DNA of 64,000 nt from Gordonia malaquae NBRC 108250 (GCF_000344135.1 NZ_BAOP01000013.1:1-64000), one strand, 5' to 3'. Shown: positions 17,498 to 28,122, numbered from the stretch's first letter. A program made the numbers and translations. Notes: generated from the letters alone by a model not told the origin.

Positions 17498-18925
17498 GTG
17501 GGTAAACCGGCTATCAGCAACGTCCTCGCCAACCGCTACGCGTCCGCCGATCTCGCCGGCATCTGGTCGCCGCAGCACAAGATCGTCCTGGAGCGTCAGC
17601 TCTGGATCGCCGTGATGAAGGCGCAGCGCGACCTGGGGATCGACGTCCCGGCCGATGCGATCGCCGATTACGAGCGAGTGGTCGACCAGATCGACCTCGA
17701 CTCGATCGCCGACCGCGAGCGGGTCACTCGACACGACGTCAAGGCGCGTATCGAGGAGTTCAACGCCCTCGCAGGCCACGAGCACATTCACAAGGGCATG
17801 ACGAGCCGCGACCTCACGGAGAACGTCGAGCAGCTTCAGGTGCTGCTGTCGCTGCAGCACGTCCGCGCAGGCGGCGTCGCGGTTCTCGCACGCATCACCG
17901 AGCGCGCCGCCCAGTACGCGAGCGTCGTCATGGCGGGCCGCAGCCACAACGTCGCGGCGCAGTCGACCACGCTCGGCAAGCGATTCGCGTCGGCCGCCGA
18001 CGAGCTGATGATCGCGCTGACCCGCATCGACGAGTTGATCAACCGATACCCGCTGCGCGGCATCAAGGGCCCGATGGGCACCAGCCAGGACATGCTCGAC
18101 CTGCTCGACGGCGACGCCGCCAAGCTCGACGAGCTCGAAGGCAAGGTCGCCGCACACCTCGGCTTCGCCAATGCACTGACCTCCGTCGGTCAGGTGTACC
18201 CGCGGTCGCTCGACTTCGACGTCGTGTCGGGCCTGGTTCAGGTCGCCGCCGGACCGTCGTCGCTCGCCACCACGATCCGGCTCATGGCGGGTCATGAGCT
18301 CGTCACCGAGGGCTTCCAGCCCGGTCAGGTCGGCAGCTCGGCGATGCCGCACAAGATGAACACGCGCAGCTGCGAGCGAGTCAACGGACTCGCCGTGATC
18401 CTCCGCGGCTACGCGTCGATGACCGGTGAACTCGCGGGCGCGCAGTGGAACGAGGGAGACGTGTTCTGCTCGGTCGTGCGCCGCGTGGCGCTGCCCGACG
18501 CGTTCTTCGCCATCGACGGCCTCATGGAGACGTTCCTGACGGTGCTCGCCGAGTTCGGCGCCTACCCGGCCGTGATCGCCAACGAACTGGACCGATACCT
18601 GCCGTTCCTCGCCACGACCAAGGTGTTGATGGCGTCGGTTCGCGCGGGTGTCGGACGCGAGACGGCCCACGAGGCGATCAAGGAGCACGCGGTGGCCGTC
18701 GCCCTCGCGATGCGCGAGGAGGGCCGCGAGCCCGACCTCCTGGATCGCCTCGCCGCCGACGACCGCATCCCGCTCGATCGCGCACAGCTCGACGAACTGA
18801 TCGCGGACAAGTCCGCATTCACCGGTGCCGCCGACGCCCAGGTCGCGGGTGTCGTTGCCGCCGCGCAGACGTGGTTCGACGCCTACCCGGACGCTGTCGC
18901 CTACGCGCCGGCCCCGATCCTGTAG
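17498..18925 (+). CDS. purB: adenylosuccinate lyase
   Basis: The 475-residue enzyme of the fumarase/aspartase superfamily cleaves SAICAR to AICAR and adenylosuccinate to AMP, releasing fumarate. The superfamily signature is [12 protein letters not shown] at about residue 285, containing the mobile catalytic Ser loop. [11 protein letters not shown] and the catalytic-His region [16 protein letters not shown] are also present. The GTG start fits the family N-terminus and the -10 seven nt upstream. purC follows 44 bp later and is probably cotranscribed. Confidence 0.96.
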   Translation: MGKPAISNVLANRYASADLAGIWSPQHKIVLERQLWIAVMKAQRDLGIDVPADAIADYERVVDQIDLDSIADRERVTRHDVKARIEEFNALAGHEHIHKGMTSRDLTENVEQLQVLLSLQHVRAGGVAVLARITERAAQYASVVMAGRSHNVAAQSTTLGKRFASAADELMIALTRIDELINRYPLRGIKGPMGTSQDMLDLLDGDAAKLDELEGKVAAHLGFANALTSVGQVYPRSLDFDVVSGLVQVAAGPSSLATTIRLMAGHELVTEGFQPGQVGSSAMPHKMNTRSCERVNGLAVILRGYASMTGELAGAQWNEGDVFCSVVRRVALPDAFFAIDGLMETFLTVLAEFGAYPAVIANELDRYLPFLATTKVLMASVRAGVGRETAHEAIKEHAVAVALAMREEGREPDLLDRLAADDRIPLDRAQLDELIADKSAFTGAADAQVAGVVAAAQTWFDAYPDAVAYAPAPIL

Positions 18926-18969
18926 TTCCCCGACCCATCCGCCCTGACTCGAAGGTCTCAGCAACTCAC

Positions 18970-19866
18970 ATGCGTCCCGCACTCTCCGACTACCGTCACG
19001 TCGCGTCCGGCAAGGTCCGCGACATCTACGAGATCGACGAGCAGACGCTGCTGTTGGTCACCTCCGACCGGATCTCGGCCTACGACTACATCCTGTCGAC
19101 GCCGATCCCGGACAAGGGGCGGATCCTGACGGCCGCCAGCTTCTTCTGGTTCGACGCACTGGCCGTCCCGAACCATCTGGCGGGCGGGCCGACCGACGAG
19201 CGGATCCCGGCCGAGTTGGTCGGACGGTCCATGGTCGTGAAGAAGCTGCCGATGGTGCCGGTCGAGTGCGTCGCCCGCGGATACCTCACTGGATCCGGCC
19301 TCGTCGACTACACCGCGACCGGATCCGTGTGCGGGGTGGAACTGCCCGCCGGTCTGGGCGAGGCCGACAAGCTCCCCGAGCCGATCTTCACCCCCGCCAC
19401 CAAAGCGGACCTCGGTGACCACGACGAGAACGTGTCGATCGACCAGGTCGCGGAGACCGTTGGGCGCGAACTCGCCGAACTGCTTCGCGACACCACCCTC
19501 GACATCTACCGCCGAGGCTCCGAACTGGCCGCCGCACGCGGAATCATCTTGGCCGACACCAAGTTCGAGTTCGGGCGGGCTGAGGACGGATCGCTGGTGC
19601 TCGCCGACGAAGTGCTCACCCCCGACTCGTCGCGCTACTGGGATGCCGACGGCTACGCGCCGGGACGCGTCCAGCCGAGCTTCGACAAGCAGATCGTGCG
19701 GAACTGGCTCACCGGTCCCGACTCCGGTTGGGACAAGGCATCGGGCGATGAGCCTCCGGCACTGCCCTCCGACATCGTCGAGCGCACCCGTGCCCGCTAC
19801 ATCGAGGCCTACGAACGCATCTCGTCGCTCTCCTTCGCCGACTGGCCGGACCGCCTGGATGTCTGA
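18970..19866 (+). CDS. purC: phosphoribosylaminoimidazole-succinocarboxamide synthase
   Basis: The 298-residue enzyme joins aspartate to CAIR with ATP to make SAICAR, the substrate of the upstream purB product. The N-terminus [20 protein letters not shown] and [16 protein letters not shown] are typical, as are [13 protein letters not shown] and the C-terminal DKQIVRNWL. The longer frame from 18445 runs out of frame through purB and is an artefact; the ATG at 18970 gives the family length. Its end overlaps the ptrB start by 8 bp. Confidence 0.96.
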   Translation: MRPALSDYRHVASGKVRDIYEIDEQTLLLVTSDRISAYDYILSTPIPDKGRILTAASFFWFDALAVPNHLAGGPTDERIPAELVGRSMVVKKLPMVPVECVARGYLTGSGLVDYTATGSVCGVELPAGLGEADKLPEPIFTPATKADLGDHDENVSIDQVAETVGRELAELLRDTTLDIYRRGSELAAARGIILADTKFEFGRAEDGSLVLADEVLTPDSSRYWDADGYAPGRVQPSFDKQIVRNWLTGPDSGWDKASGDEPPALPSDIVERTRARYIEAYERISSLSFADWPDRLDV

Positions 19867-21988
19867 GGTCACCCCACCCGTCGCCAAACGAGTTCCGAGC
19901 GAACGAGTTCACCACGGTGACGTCTTCGTCGACCATTACGCATGGCTGGGCGACAAGTCCGACCCCGAGGTGATCTCGTACCTCGACGGCCAGAACGCGT
20001 TCGTCGACGCCCAGACCGCCGACCTGGCGGAGCTTCGCGAGTCGATCTTCGGCGAGATCAAGGCCCGCACCAAGGAAACAGACATGGGTCTGGCCACTCG
20101 GAGCGAGGGCTACTGGTATTTCGCCCGGACCACCGAGGGTCACGCCTACCCGCGGTTCTGCCGATGCCCGATCTCCGGCGACGACGACTGGACGCCGCCC
20201 GAGGTGTCGGCAGACAAGACGCTCCCCGGTGAGCAGGTGTACTTCGACATGGACGCAGAGGCCCAGGGGCACGAGTTCTTCAGTGCGGGCGCGGTCTCGG
20301 TGAGCCACGACGGTCGTCGTCTCGCGTACAGCGTCGACCTCGAAGGCGACGAGCGCTACACGCTGCGAGTCCGCGACCTGGACACCGGGGAGGACCTGCC
20401 CGGTGCCGTCGCCGGAACCGCGGGCAGTGCGACATGGTCGAAGGACGGACGCTTCGTCTTTTACTTGACCGTCGACGAGTCGTGGCGTCCCGACAAGGTG
20501 TGGCGCCACGAAGTCGGGGCGGGCACTGACGACGTCCTCGTCTTCCACGAGGCGGACGAGCATTTCTGGGTCGGTGTCGGAGCCACCGCCAGTGACGCCT
20601 ACTTGATGATCGGTGCGGACTCGAAGGTCACGTCGGAGGTCTACGTCCTCCCAGCGGATGACCCGACAGGTGAGTTCGTCAGCGTCGCCGGACGCACGCC
20701 GGGTGTGGAGTACAGCGTCGACCACGCCGTCATCGACGGCGACGACTACTTCGTGATCGTCCACAACGGTGATGACGGCGCCGGCGGAAGGTCAGTCGAG
20801 TACGCCGTCGACATCGCTCCCGTCGGCGACATCGAGGCTCGCCGGACTCTGGTCCCGCACGATCAGTCCCGCCGCATCGAAGACGTCGAGTGCTTCCGCG
20901 ACTACCTCGTGCTGTCGTACCGCTCCGGTGCCGTCCCCCGCTTGGCCGTCGCCGACCTGCGGGCCGTGGACGGCATCCCGACTGTTGACGACTTCCACGA
21001 GATCGTCTTCGACCAGGAGCTGTCCGCACCCGCGCTCGGATCGAATCCGGAGTGGACCACACCGCGCCTGCGTCTGGTGTACTCGAGCTTCGTCGACCCT
21101 GTCGAGGCTCTCGACCTGAACGTCGCGACCGGTGAGCGGACACTTCTGCGCAGGCAGACGGTGCTCGGCGACTACGACCCGTCCGAGTACGTCGCGACCC
21201 GCGACTGGGCGATCGCCGACGACGGGACCCGGGTTCCGGTGTCCTTGGTCCGACGCCGCGACCTCGCCGACGGCCCGGCGCCGGTGCTGCTCGTCGGGTA
21301 CGGCGCCTACGAGATGTCGATGGATCCGGGCTTCTCCATTCCGCGGCTGTCGCTGCTGGACCGCGGTGTCGTCCTCGCGTATGCGCACGTCCGGGGCGGT
21401 GGTGAGCTGGGCCGGAAGTGGTACGAGAACGGGAGGCTGCAACACAAGCAGAACACCTTCACCGACTACATCGCCGTCGCGCGGCACCTGATCGACTCGG
21501 GACGTACCTCGGCGGAGCGTCTCGTCGCCGACGGCGGATCGGCGGGCGGACTGCTCATGGGCGCGGTGATGAACATGGCGCCGGAGTTGTTCACCGGTGT
21601 GCTCGCCGCTGTGCCGTTCGTCGACGCCCTGACGTCGATGCTCGACCCGGAGCTTCCGTTGACGGTCACCGAGTGGGACGAGTGGGGCGATCCGTTCCAC
21701 GACCCCGACGTGTACGCCTACATGAAGCAGTACTCGCCGTACGAGAACGTGGCGCCCCGCGCCTATCCCGCGGTCCTGGCGCTCGCGTCGTTCAACGACA
21801 CCCGCGTGCTCTACACCGAGGCCGCGAAATGGGTCGCCGCGCTGCAGGCCGCGACCACCTCCGACCGCCCGATTCTGCTCAAGACCGAGATGTCCGCAGG
21901 CCACGGCGGTGTGACCGGGCGGTACAAGCAGTGGGCGGAGATCGCCTTCGAGCACTCCTGGATCCTGCGGGCCTCCGGCGCAGTCTGA
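19859..21988 (+). CDS. ptrB: oligopeptidase B (prolyl oligopeptidase family S9)
   Basis: The 709-residue serine peptidase has an N-terminal beta-propeller (~70-420) that gates access for short peptides, and a C-terminal alpha/beta-hydrolase domain. The nucleophile is Ser561 in [12 protein letters not shown], with ASFNDTRV supplying Asp and SAGHGGVTG the His. Oligopeptidase B cuts after basic residues; in M. tuberculosis the corresponding gene is annotated in two pieces (ptrBa/ptrBb), whereas here it is intact. The ATG at 19859 overlaps the purC stop, so the two are translationally coupled. A 23-bp hairpin follows. Confidence 0.92.
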   Translation: MSEVTPPVAKRVPSERVHHGDVFVDHYAWLGDKSDPEVISYLDGQNAFVDAQTADLAELRESIFGEIKARTKETDMGLATRSEGYWYFARTTEGHAYPRFCRCPISGDDDWTPPEVSADKTLPGEQVYFDMDAEAQGHEFFSAGAVSVSHDGRRLAYSVDLEGDERYTLRVRDLDTGEDLPGAVAGTAGSATWSKDGRFVFYLTVDESWRPDKVWRHEVGAGTDDVLVFHEADEHFWVGVGATASDAYLMIGADSKVTSEVYVLPADDPTGEFVSVAGRTPGVEYSVDHAVIDGDDYFVIVHNGDDGAGGRSVEYAVDIAPVGDIEARRTLVPHDQSRRIEDVECFRDYLVLSYRSGAVPRLAVADLRAVDGIPTVDDFHEIVFDQELSAPALGSNPEWTTPRLRLVYSSFVDPVEALDLNVATGERTLLRRQTVLGDYDPSEYVATRDWAIADDGTRVPVSLVRRRDLADGPAPVLLVGYGAYEMSMDPGFSIPRLSLLDRGVVLAYAHVRGGGELGRKWYENGRLQHKQNTFTDYIAVARHLIDSGRTSAERLVADGGSAGGLLMGAVMNMAPELFTGVLAAVPFVDALTSMLDPELPLTVTEWDEWGDPFHDPDVYAYMKQYSPYENVAPRAYPAVLALASFNDTRVLYTEAAKWVAALQAATTSDRPILLKTEMSAGHGGVTGRYKQWAEIAFEHSWILRASGAV

Positions 21989-21998
21989 CCTCTCAAAC

Positions 21999-22047
21999 AA
22001 CGTCGGCACTCTCCGCCGCGCATAGCGCGGCGGAGAGTGCCGACGTT
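21999..22047. terminator. perfect 23-bp inverted repeat between convergent ptrB and pnkp
   Basis: Two perfectly complementary 23-nt arms (left arm begins AACGTCGGCACTCTCC) flank a 3-nt ATA loop, immediately after ptrB and 3 bp beyond the pnkp stop. It can terminate from both sides. Related hairpins with the same CGGCAC core occur at 26021 and 57244. Confidence 0.8.
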
Positions 22048-22049
22048 CG

Positions 22050-24563
22050 TCACAGCCGTGGATCGACCGGCTCAGACTCCAAGGCGAGGACACCGAACAC
22101 GTTCTGATGGACCTCCCACAGGGGACGTCCGTCGACGAACGCGCTCAACGCGTCCAACCCGAGTCCGTGCTCGCGGGTCGCCAGTGAACGCTTCCGGCCG
22201 AGCCCACGCGATCGCAGCACGTCGAGCGAATCGGTGTAGTCCGGGCCGTAGATGATCCGCAGGTACTCCCGACCACGGACCTTCAGTCCCGGCTGCACCC
22301 TCGGCGACACGAGATCGGCGGGTTTGACCACCATGCCCTCGCCTCCGGCGCTCGTCAGCTCCGTCCACCACCGCACGGCCTCCTCACGGTCGGATTGCGA
22401 CGTGAGGTCGACGGTCCGGTGGCGCGTCGGCACGATCAACGGATGATCGAGGCGTCCCAGCTCGGCCATGTGCCACTCGTGTGACTGAGTCTCGGCGAGC
22501 AGGCGGCCGTCGGCGGCGAGGATCTGGAAGGGCGCGACGCGGATCGTCTGCTCGCCGGACTCGCAGTATGCGGCGTAGGCGTCACGAAACGCCCGCGCGT
22601 TGTCGAGGCGCGTCGAGACCCGTTCGGTCGGTTCCGCGACGTCGAGACCTCGAGCGGCCGCTCGACCGAGCAGATCACCGACAGCGGGCAGTGCGTTGGT
22701 CGCCGCAGCTCCCACCGACGCGTACTGCGAGGTGATCAACCCGAGAGCCTTCGCCGACCACGGAAGCACCTCGCAGTCGAGGACCAACCAGTCGGACTCC
22801 AGCGAACTGAACAGCGGCGCGACAGCATCACGCAACTCGTCGACCAGCGCCGAGGTGTCATCGAAGAACGAACGACCCGTCCGCGTGTACACGGCGCCGG
22901 AGCTGCCGTCGGTGACCCCGAAACGTCGGGCCGCCACCGCGGGATCTCGAGCTATCACTGCGATGGCGCGCGAACCCATGTGCTTCTCCTCGCAGACCAC
23001 GCGCTGCACACCCCACCCGAGGTAGTCGTCGAACGCCTGCTGTGGATGCTCGAGGAAGCCGTCGATCGTCGACGTGGCCGCGGGTGACATCGTCGGCGGC
23101 AGATACACCAGCCACCTGGGGTCCACAGCGAAGCGGCTCATCACCTCCAACGCCGCAGCGGCGTTCTCCTGTGGGATCTTGATCTTGCCCACGCGCGGGC
23201 TCTCGACCCAGCGGGTACCCGCGACGTCGTCGACACGAAGCACCGCGGGATCCCGAGGAGGCTCCACCGGTGCCGGCGGCCGCGACGGTGGATACCACTC
23301 GCGGTCGGCAGAGACGGACACCAGATCTCGCTCCGGGTAGCGCAGCGCGGTCAGCGAACCGCCGAACACTGCGCCGGTGTCTATGCAGATCGTGTTGTTG
23401 ACCCACTCCGGAGCCGGGGTGGGCGTGTGCCCGTAGACGACGGTGGCCGAGCCGCGGTACTCGTCGGCCCACGGGTAGCGAACCGGAAGGCCGAACTCAT
23501 CCGTCTCGCCAGACGTGTCGCCGTACAGTGCAAAAGCGCGTACCCGTCGGGACGACCGCCCGTGGTAGGCCTCCTTCAGTCCCGCATGAGCGACGACAAG
23601 ACGGCCGCCGTCGAGAACGAAGTGGCTGATCAGTCCGTCGAGGAATTCGGCGCACATCGTGCGGAAGCCGTCGGTCTCGGCGTCGAGCTGTGTAAGAGAC
23701 TCGGCGAGGCCGTGCGAGACCGTCACCTTTCGTCCGCGAAGCGCACGAGCGAGCTTGTCGTCGTGATTGCCCGCGACGCACAGTGCGGCCCCCGCGTCGA
23801 TCATCGCCATGACAAGTCGAAGCACACCCGGAGTGTCGGGGCCACGGTCGACGAGGTCGCCCACGAAGACCGCCGTACGGCCTTCCGGGTGGTGAGCGCC
23901 GACAGCGATGCCGTCGGTGTGCTCGACAACCCAGCCGAGAGTCGTGAGCAGCGACACGAGTTCGGAAGCACACCCGTGGACGTCTCCGATCACGTCGAAA
24001 GGACCTGTCAGGTCCGATCGGTCGTTCCACGGGCGGTCACGCCGGATGCTCACGTTGTCGATCTCCTCGACCCCGCGCAACTGGTGGACTCTACGGAATC
24101 CCTCCTTCCGCATCTTGGACAGCGATCGCTTGAGGTCGGCCCTCTGGCGTCGGATCACATGTGCGCCGAAATCACGGTCGGACCGTGCATCGTTGCGGGC
24201 CACCGCGACAGACTCCGGAACGTCGAGGACCACCGCGTCCACCAGGACGTCGTGGTCGCGTGCGAGGCGGATCAACGACGCCCGTGACTTGGGCTGGGTG
24301 TTGGTCGCGTCGACGACGGTGAGCAGACCGCGGCGGAGCCGGATGCCGACGAGGTGATGCAGCAGATCGAATGCGTCGGCCGTCGCGGCCAGATCGTTCT
24401 CGTCGTCGGAGACCAGGCCTCGGCAGACGTCGCTCGACACGACCTCGGTGGGGAGGAAGTGCCGGGCGGCGAACGTGCTCTTGCCGGATCCTGACGTGCC
24501 GACGAGCAGCACAAGACCCGCGATCGGCACACCGATCACCGTCGGGTCGGAAACGTCAGTCAC
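22050..24563 (-). CDS. pnkp: polynucleotide kinase-phosphatase-ligase, RNA repair (Pnkp)
   Basis: The 837-residue enzyme has three domains. The N-terminal kinase (~1-170) has the P-loop GTSGSGKS at 22-29 and phosphorylates 5'-OH RNA ends. The central metallophosphoesterase (~185-470; GDVHGC, GDLVDRGPD, GNHDDK) removes 2',3'-cyclic phosphates. The C-terminal adenylyltransferase/ligase (~480-837) has its nucleotidyl Lys in CEEKHMGSR. In well-studied bacterial systems Pnkp needs Hen1 to complete ligation of ribotoxin-cleaved tRNA. The GTG at 24563 is inside the hen1 stop region (8-bp overlap, GTGACTGA), showing coupling. The frame upstream of 24563 belongs to hen1 shadow. Confidence 0.93.
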   Translation of the reverse strand: MTDVSDPTVIGVPIAGLVLLVGTSGSGKSTFAARHFLPTEVVSSDVCRGLVSDDENDLAATADAFDLLHHLVGIRLRRGLLTVVDATNTQPKSRASLIRLARDHDVLVDAVVLDVPESVAVARNDARSDRDFGAHVIRRQRADLKRSLSKMRKEGFRRVHQLRGVEEIDNVSIRRDRPWNDRSDLTGPFDVIGDVHGCASELVSLLTTLGWVVEHTDGIAVGAHHPEGRTAVFVGDLVDRGPDTPGVLRLVMAMIDAGAALCVAGNHDDKLARALRGRKVTVSHGLAESLTQLDAETDGFRTMCAEFLDGLISHFVLDGGRLVVAHAGLKEAYHGRSSRRVRAFALYGDTSGETDEFGLPVRYPWADEYRGSATVVYGHTPTPAPEWVNNTICIDTGAVFGGSLTALRYPERDLVSVSADREWYPPSRPPAPVEPPRDPAVLRVDDVAGTRWVESPRVGKIKIPQENAAAALEVMSRFAVDPRWLVYLPPTMSPAATSTIDGFLEHPQQAFDDYLGWGVQRVVCEEKHMGSRAIAVIARDPAVAARRFGVTDGSSGAVYTRTGRSFFDDTSALVDELRDAVAPLFSSLESDWLVLDCEVLPWSAKALGLITSQYASVGAAATNALPAVGDLLGRAAARGLDVAEPTERVSTRLDNARAFRDAYAAYCESGEQTIRVAPFQILAADGRLLAETQSHEWHMAELGRLDHPLIVPTRHRTVDLTSQSDREEAVRWWTELTSAGGEGMVVKPADLVSPRVQPGLKVRGREYLRIIYGPDYTDSLDVLRSRGLGRKRSLATREHGLGLDALSAFVDGRPLWEVHQNVFGVLALESEPVDPRL

Positions 24564-25932
24564 GAGTGAACACCGCCATCTGAGTAGGGGATCCAAGAGC
24601 GGGGTCGGTGTCGCCGATCCCGCGGTAGTCGACCCGGTAGCCGTTGTCGGCCGCGACGCGGTCGGCCCACGCCGAGAACTCCGCGCGCGACCACTCGAAC
24701 CGGTGATCCGGATGGCGGGCGCCGACAAGATCTTCGTAGCGGGCGTTGTACTCGACATTGGGGGTGGTCACGAGGACCGCACCGGGTCGGGCGACGCCGA
24801 AGACGACATGTTCGAGAGCGCCGAGTCGGGGGACGTCGAGGTGCTCGATCACCTCCATGAGGACGGCGACGTCGTACCCGGCGAACCTCTCGTCGACGTA
24901 GGTCAGCGCGGCCTGGAAGAGGTTCAGGCGCGCGGACTGGCGCTCGGTCATGTTCTCCACGTGCAAGTGCTCGGCCGCTCGGGCGAGTTCGCGTGTGGAC
25001 ACATCACAGCCGGCGACGCGCGAGACGTTCGTCCGCAGAATCTTCGACAGGAGCCGCCCGGACCCGCAACCGAAGTCGATCACGGAGTCGGGCCGGAGGC
25101 GATCGATCTCCGCGAGCACCGCTTCGTGCCGCCGCATGTTGAGCGGAACCGAGCGCGGAGCCACGGGCAGATCGTCCGCGGGCTCGTCTGGGGCGCCGTC
25201 GAGCTCGGCGAGGCGCGCGCGTGCGATGCCGGTGAGTCCGCCGGTGCGGGCCAGATACCGGGAGACGATCGTGTCGCGCGCAGGGTGGGATGCGAGCCAA
25301 TCGCCTCCGGCGCTCAGGAGTTTGTCGACCTCGGTCGAGTCCTGCCAGTAGTGCTTCGACGAGTCGAACGCGGGCAGCAGCACGTACAGCTGATTCACTG
25401 CATCCGCGAGCCGGACGTGACCCTTCAACTGCAGGCGGATGTACTTCGAGTCTCCCCAATCCGGAAACGCGGGATCGAGAGCGATCGGGTCGGCGTCGAC
25501 CTCCCAGCCCAGCGGCGAGAAGATCCTTCGCGCGAAGTCCGGCCCTCCACGGCAGGGGAGTACAGGGACCGTGATCTCGAGCGGGATCACCGAGTCGGCG
25601 AGTGCTTGCCGCGAATCGCAGCGCCCCGTCCGGGCGGTGCGGAAGACACGGCCGAGCGCGACCGCGAGGAGCGACGTCGCGGCGTACGGTCGGTCGTTCA
25701 CGTACTGCGCAAGAGTGAAATCAGGTGATCGCCGACCGCGTGAACGAGCCAACGCGATGGGATCGACGTCCAGCATCAAGGCCACCGTGCAGCGATCTTC
25801 ATCGGCATCCGGGTAGAAGACAGTCGCCGAACCGAACGATTCCGAGAACCGCTGAACCCTATCCGGGTGCTTGTGCAGGAGGAACCCGAGGTCGGTGGCG
25901 GGCTGATGCGTTGTCGAGATGGTCAGGATCAC
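24556..25932 (-). CDS. hen1: 3'-terminal RNA ribose 2'-O-methyltransferase Hen1
   Basis: The 458-residue protein has an N-terminal half (~1-220) that in bacterial Hen1 activates the Pnkp ligase, and a C-terminal SAM-dependent methyltransferase with VIDFGCGSGRLLSKIL (motif I). The metal-binding block EVIEHLD and the downstream RHPDHRFEWSRAEF are the Hen1 residues that hold the metal at the 3'-terminal ribose. Methylating the damaged end before sealing makes the repaired RNA resistant to renewed cleavage. The GTG at 25932 gives the family N-terminus (ILTISTTHQPATDLG). hen1 is first in the two-gene cassette. Confidence 0.93.
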   Translation of the reverse strand: MILTISTTHQPATDLGFLLHKHPDRVQRFSESFGSATVFYPDADEDRCTVALMLDVDPIALARSRGRRSPDFTLAQYVNDRPYAATSLLAVALGRVFRTARTGRCDSRQALADSVIPLEITVPVLPCRGGPDFARRIFSPLGWEVDADPIALDPAFPDWGDSKYIRLQLKGHVRLADAVNQLYVLLPAFDSSKHYWQDSTEVDKLLSAGGDWLASHPARDTIVSRYLARTGGLTGIARARLAELDGAPDEPADDLPVAPRSVPLNMRRHEAVLAEIDRLRPDSVIDFGCGSGRLLSKILRTNVSRVAGCDVSTRELARAAEHLHVENMTERQSARLNLFQAALTYVDERFAGYDVAVLMEVIEHLDVPRLGALEHVVFGVARPGAVLVTTPNVEYNARYEDLVGARHPDHRFEWSRAEFSAWADRVAADNGYRVDYRGIGDTDPALGSPTQMAVFTRD

Positions 25933-26020
25933 CGGAGAACATTCCCCTGAATAGTGCGGATACGGACACTCATGTCTATCCCGGCTGCAACTCTCGGGCA
26001 ACACCATTTCCGCCGGAACG

Positions 26021-26067
26021 ACTTCGGCACTCCCTGCCGCGCACAGCGCGGCGGAGAGTGCCGAAGT
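26021..26067 (-). terminator. 22-bp inverted repeat after the MFS exporter gene
   Basis: Arms of 22 nt (starting ACTTCGGCACTC) match at 20 positions around a 3-nt ACA loop. It lies between the exporter stop (26086) and hen1. Its right half is almost identical to that of the hairpin at 21999. Confidence 0.75.
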
Positions 26068-26085
26068 TTTGAAAGCCCGGTGCGA

Positions 26086-27645
26086 TCAGTGCATCGCGAC
26101 GGGGACCTTCTGCTCGTTGTCCGAGCCCTCTGCCACCAGCTTGCGGCGGGGGAGGAAGAACGCCGGGATCAGCGTCAGAGCGACGAGCACCGTGGCCACG
26201 ATGAACGTGTCGCCATAAGTGGACGCGATGTCCGAGATGACACTGCCGCCTGCATCGGCGACCGCTGCCGGATCCTTGACGTCGACGCCGTTCGCGACCA
26301 TCGCCTCGCCGACCTTCGCCTTGTCGCCGCCGGCCTGCATGACCGCCTGCGACAGCGGCATCAGCATGGTCGTGAAGATGACGGTGATGACGCCGGTGCC
26401 GATCGACGAAGCAGTCTGCTGGATGGCGTTCATCAGCGTCGAGCCGTCGGCGATCTCCGAGCCGCGCAGGGTGGCCAGCGCGGCGGACATGATCGGCATC
26501 ATCGTCATGCCCATGCCGAGACCCTGGATGAACAGGGCGGCGCACAGGAACCAGTACGACGTGTCGGTGCCGAGCGTGATGAACGCGGCGACGCCGATTC
26601 CGATCAGGAACAGGCCGCCGAGAACGAACTTGCCGGGACCGATCTTGTCGGTCATCTTGCCCGCGATCGGCATGGTCAGCATCGCGCCGAGACCCTGGGG
26701 CGCGAGCAGCAGTCCGGCCATCAGGGTGGACTCGCCGCGCACGATGATGAAGTACTGCGGGTACAGCAGCGATGCGCCGAAGAAGGCGACCGCGAACAGC
26801 GACATCGTGATGACGGAGATCCGCAGCGTCGAGTTCCGGAAGAGTCGGAGATCGAGCAGCGGGTTGGTCGTGCGGAACGCGTGCCGGATGAACAGTGCGA
26901 TCAGGATCGCGCCGATGATCATCGGGATGTAGACGCGCGGTGCGTTGAACGTGCGCTCCTCGGCGCTCGACGAGACGCCGAACAGGAACAGTGCCAGACC
27001 CGGCGACAGCATGAGCAGGCCCGGGACGTCGATCTTCTTACCCGGCTCCTGGTCGTTGGCCGGCAGCGCGAACCATGCGTAGACGAGGGCGATGATGCCG
27101 ATCGGGATGTTGATCAGGAACACCCAGTGCCACGACGCGATCTCGATGAGCCAGCCGCCGAGGATCGGGCCCATGATCGGGCCGAGCAGCATCGGGATGC
27201 CGAGCACGGCCATGACCGAGCCGACACGCTCCGGACCTGCGGCGCGAGTCATGATCATCATGCCGATGGGCATGAGCAGACCGCCGCCGAAGCCCTGGAT
27301 CACACGGAACGCGACGAGCGAGCCGATGTTCCAGGCGAGCGCACAGAGAATCGATCCGATGAGGAACAGGACGAGCGATGCCATGTAGACGCGCTTGGTG
27401 CCGAAGCGGGACGCGGCCCAGCTGGCGGTGGGGATGACGGCGGCGAGTGCCAGCGTGTAGCCGGTCATCGACCACGCGGCGCCTGCCGACGTGGTGCCGA
27501 ACTCGGTGATGAACGTGGGCTGCGCGACCGAGACGACGGTCACGTCGAGAATCGACATGATCGCGCCGAGCACGATGACGCCGGCGACGACGAAGACGTC
27601 GCGGCCGAGCTTGTCCGGCGCGGACGCCGAAGCAGGTGAGGTCAT
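26086..27645 (-). CDS. DHA2-family MFS multidrug exporter (EmrB/QacA type)
   Basis: The 519-residue protein should have 14 membrane helices. SILDVTVVSVAQPTF in the first helix is the DHA2 motif D1, and GRVIQGFGGGLLMPIGMM-like sequence (RVIQGFGGGLLMPIG) is motif C of drug/proton antiporters. It probably expels lipophilic drugs using the proton gradient. It overlaps the upstream marR-type gene by 4 nt, so the regulator and pump are coupled and likely induced by a pump substrate. Position matches emrB (Rv0783c) next to ptrB in M. tuberculosis, as recalled. Confidence 0.92.
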   Translation of the reverse strand: MTSPASASAPDKLGRDVFVVAGVIVLGAIMSILDVTVVSVAQPTFITEFGTTSAGAAWSMTGYTLALAAVIPTASWAASRFGTKRVYMASLVLFLIGSILCALAWNIGSLVAFRVIQGFGGGLLMPIGMMIMTRAAGPERVGSVMAVLGIPMLLGPIMGPILGGWLIEIASWHWVFLINIPIGIIALVYAWFALPANDQEPGKKIDVPGLLMLSPGLALFLFGVSSSAEERTFNAPRVYIPMIIGAILIALFIRHAFRTTNPLLDLRLFRNSTLRISVITMSLFAVAFFGASLLYPQYFIIVRGESTLMAGLLLAPQGLGAMLTMPIAGKMTDKIGPGKFVLGGLFLIGIGVAAFITLGTDTSYWFLCAALFIQGLGMGMTMMPIMSAALATLRGSEIADGSTLMNAIQQTASSIGTGVITVIFTTMLMPLSQAVMQAGGDKAKVGEAMVANGVDVKDPAAVADAGGSVISDIASTYGDTFIVATVLVALTLIPAFFLPRRKLVAEGSDNEQKVPVAMH

Positions 27646-28115
27646 GAGGTCACTTTCTCTGGTGAGAGATGGATCAGAGCGTCGGACAGGGCGTCGTGCA
27701 GACGGGCCCGGACTTCGGTTGGCAGGCGCGTGACCATGTCTTTCAGGTCGTCGTCCTTGAGTGCGAACTGCTTGTCGAGAAGTTCGGTGCCCTTGTCGGT
27801 CAGCGAGAGGCGCTTGACCCTCCGGTCAGTGGCGTCCTCGCGGCGATCGACGAGTTCGATGCCGACCAGTCGGTCGACGCCTCGTCCGGCCGCGGCGAGC
27901 GACAGGCCCACCTCGTCGGCGAGGCAGTTCACTGAGATCGCTTCGCACTTCTGGCGTAGTACGAGCAGCATCCTGACCTGCGAGAGCGTGAGCTCCGTGG
28001 TCGCGATGGTGTCCGCGGTGCACCGTCCGTGCATCTCGGCGAGGTGCTCCAGAAACGTCCGGAGCACCGCGGAGGTGCTGCGGACGGATTCGTCGACTCG
28101 TTCGATTGAAGGCAC
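27642..28115 (-). CDS. MarR-family transcriptional regulator
   Basis: The 157-residue protein has the MarR winged helix: LTLSQVRMLLVLRQ leads into CLADEVGLSLAAAGRGVDRL (recognition helix) and VDRREDATDRRVKRLSLTDKG (wing). It is the first gene of the exporter operon and probably represses it. The GTG at 28115 is preceded by an operator-like inverted repeat that overlaps the likely promoter. Two cysteines (residues ~32 and ~60) leave open redox sensing, but no evidence decides this. It is divergent from gpx. Confidence 0.92.
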   Translation of the reverse strand: MPSIERVDESVRSTSAVLRTFLEHLAEMHGRCTADTIATTELTLSQVRMLLVLRQKCEAISVNCLADEVGLSLAAAGRGVDRLVGIELVDRREDATDRRVKRLSLTDKGTELLDKQFALKDDDLKDMVTRLPTEVRARLHDALSDALIHLSPEKVTS

Positions 28116-28122
28116 TGAATTA

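Noticed and set aside
18445..18969. Upstream extension of purC
   Set aside because: It is purB sequence in the wrong frame, and purC from 18970 has the normal length.
17201..18982. N-terminal extension of the LuxR-type regulator frame through purB
   Set aside because: The extension is antisense to purB and unstructured; the winged-helix domain begins just after the ATG at 17200.
24564..24758. Longer N-terminus for Pnkp
   Set aside because: This stretch is the hen1 3' end in another frame; GTG 24563 gives the standard kinase N-terminus.
25954..27639. 561-codon plus-strand frame opposite the exporter
   Set aside because: The translation is a charged low-complexity shadow; the minus strand encodes a clear 14-TM transporter.
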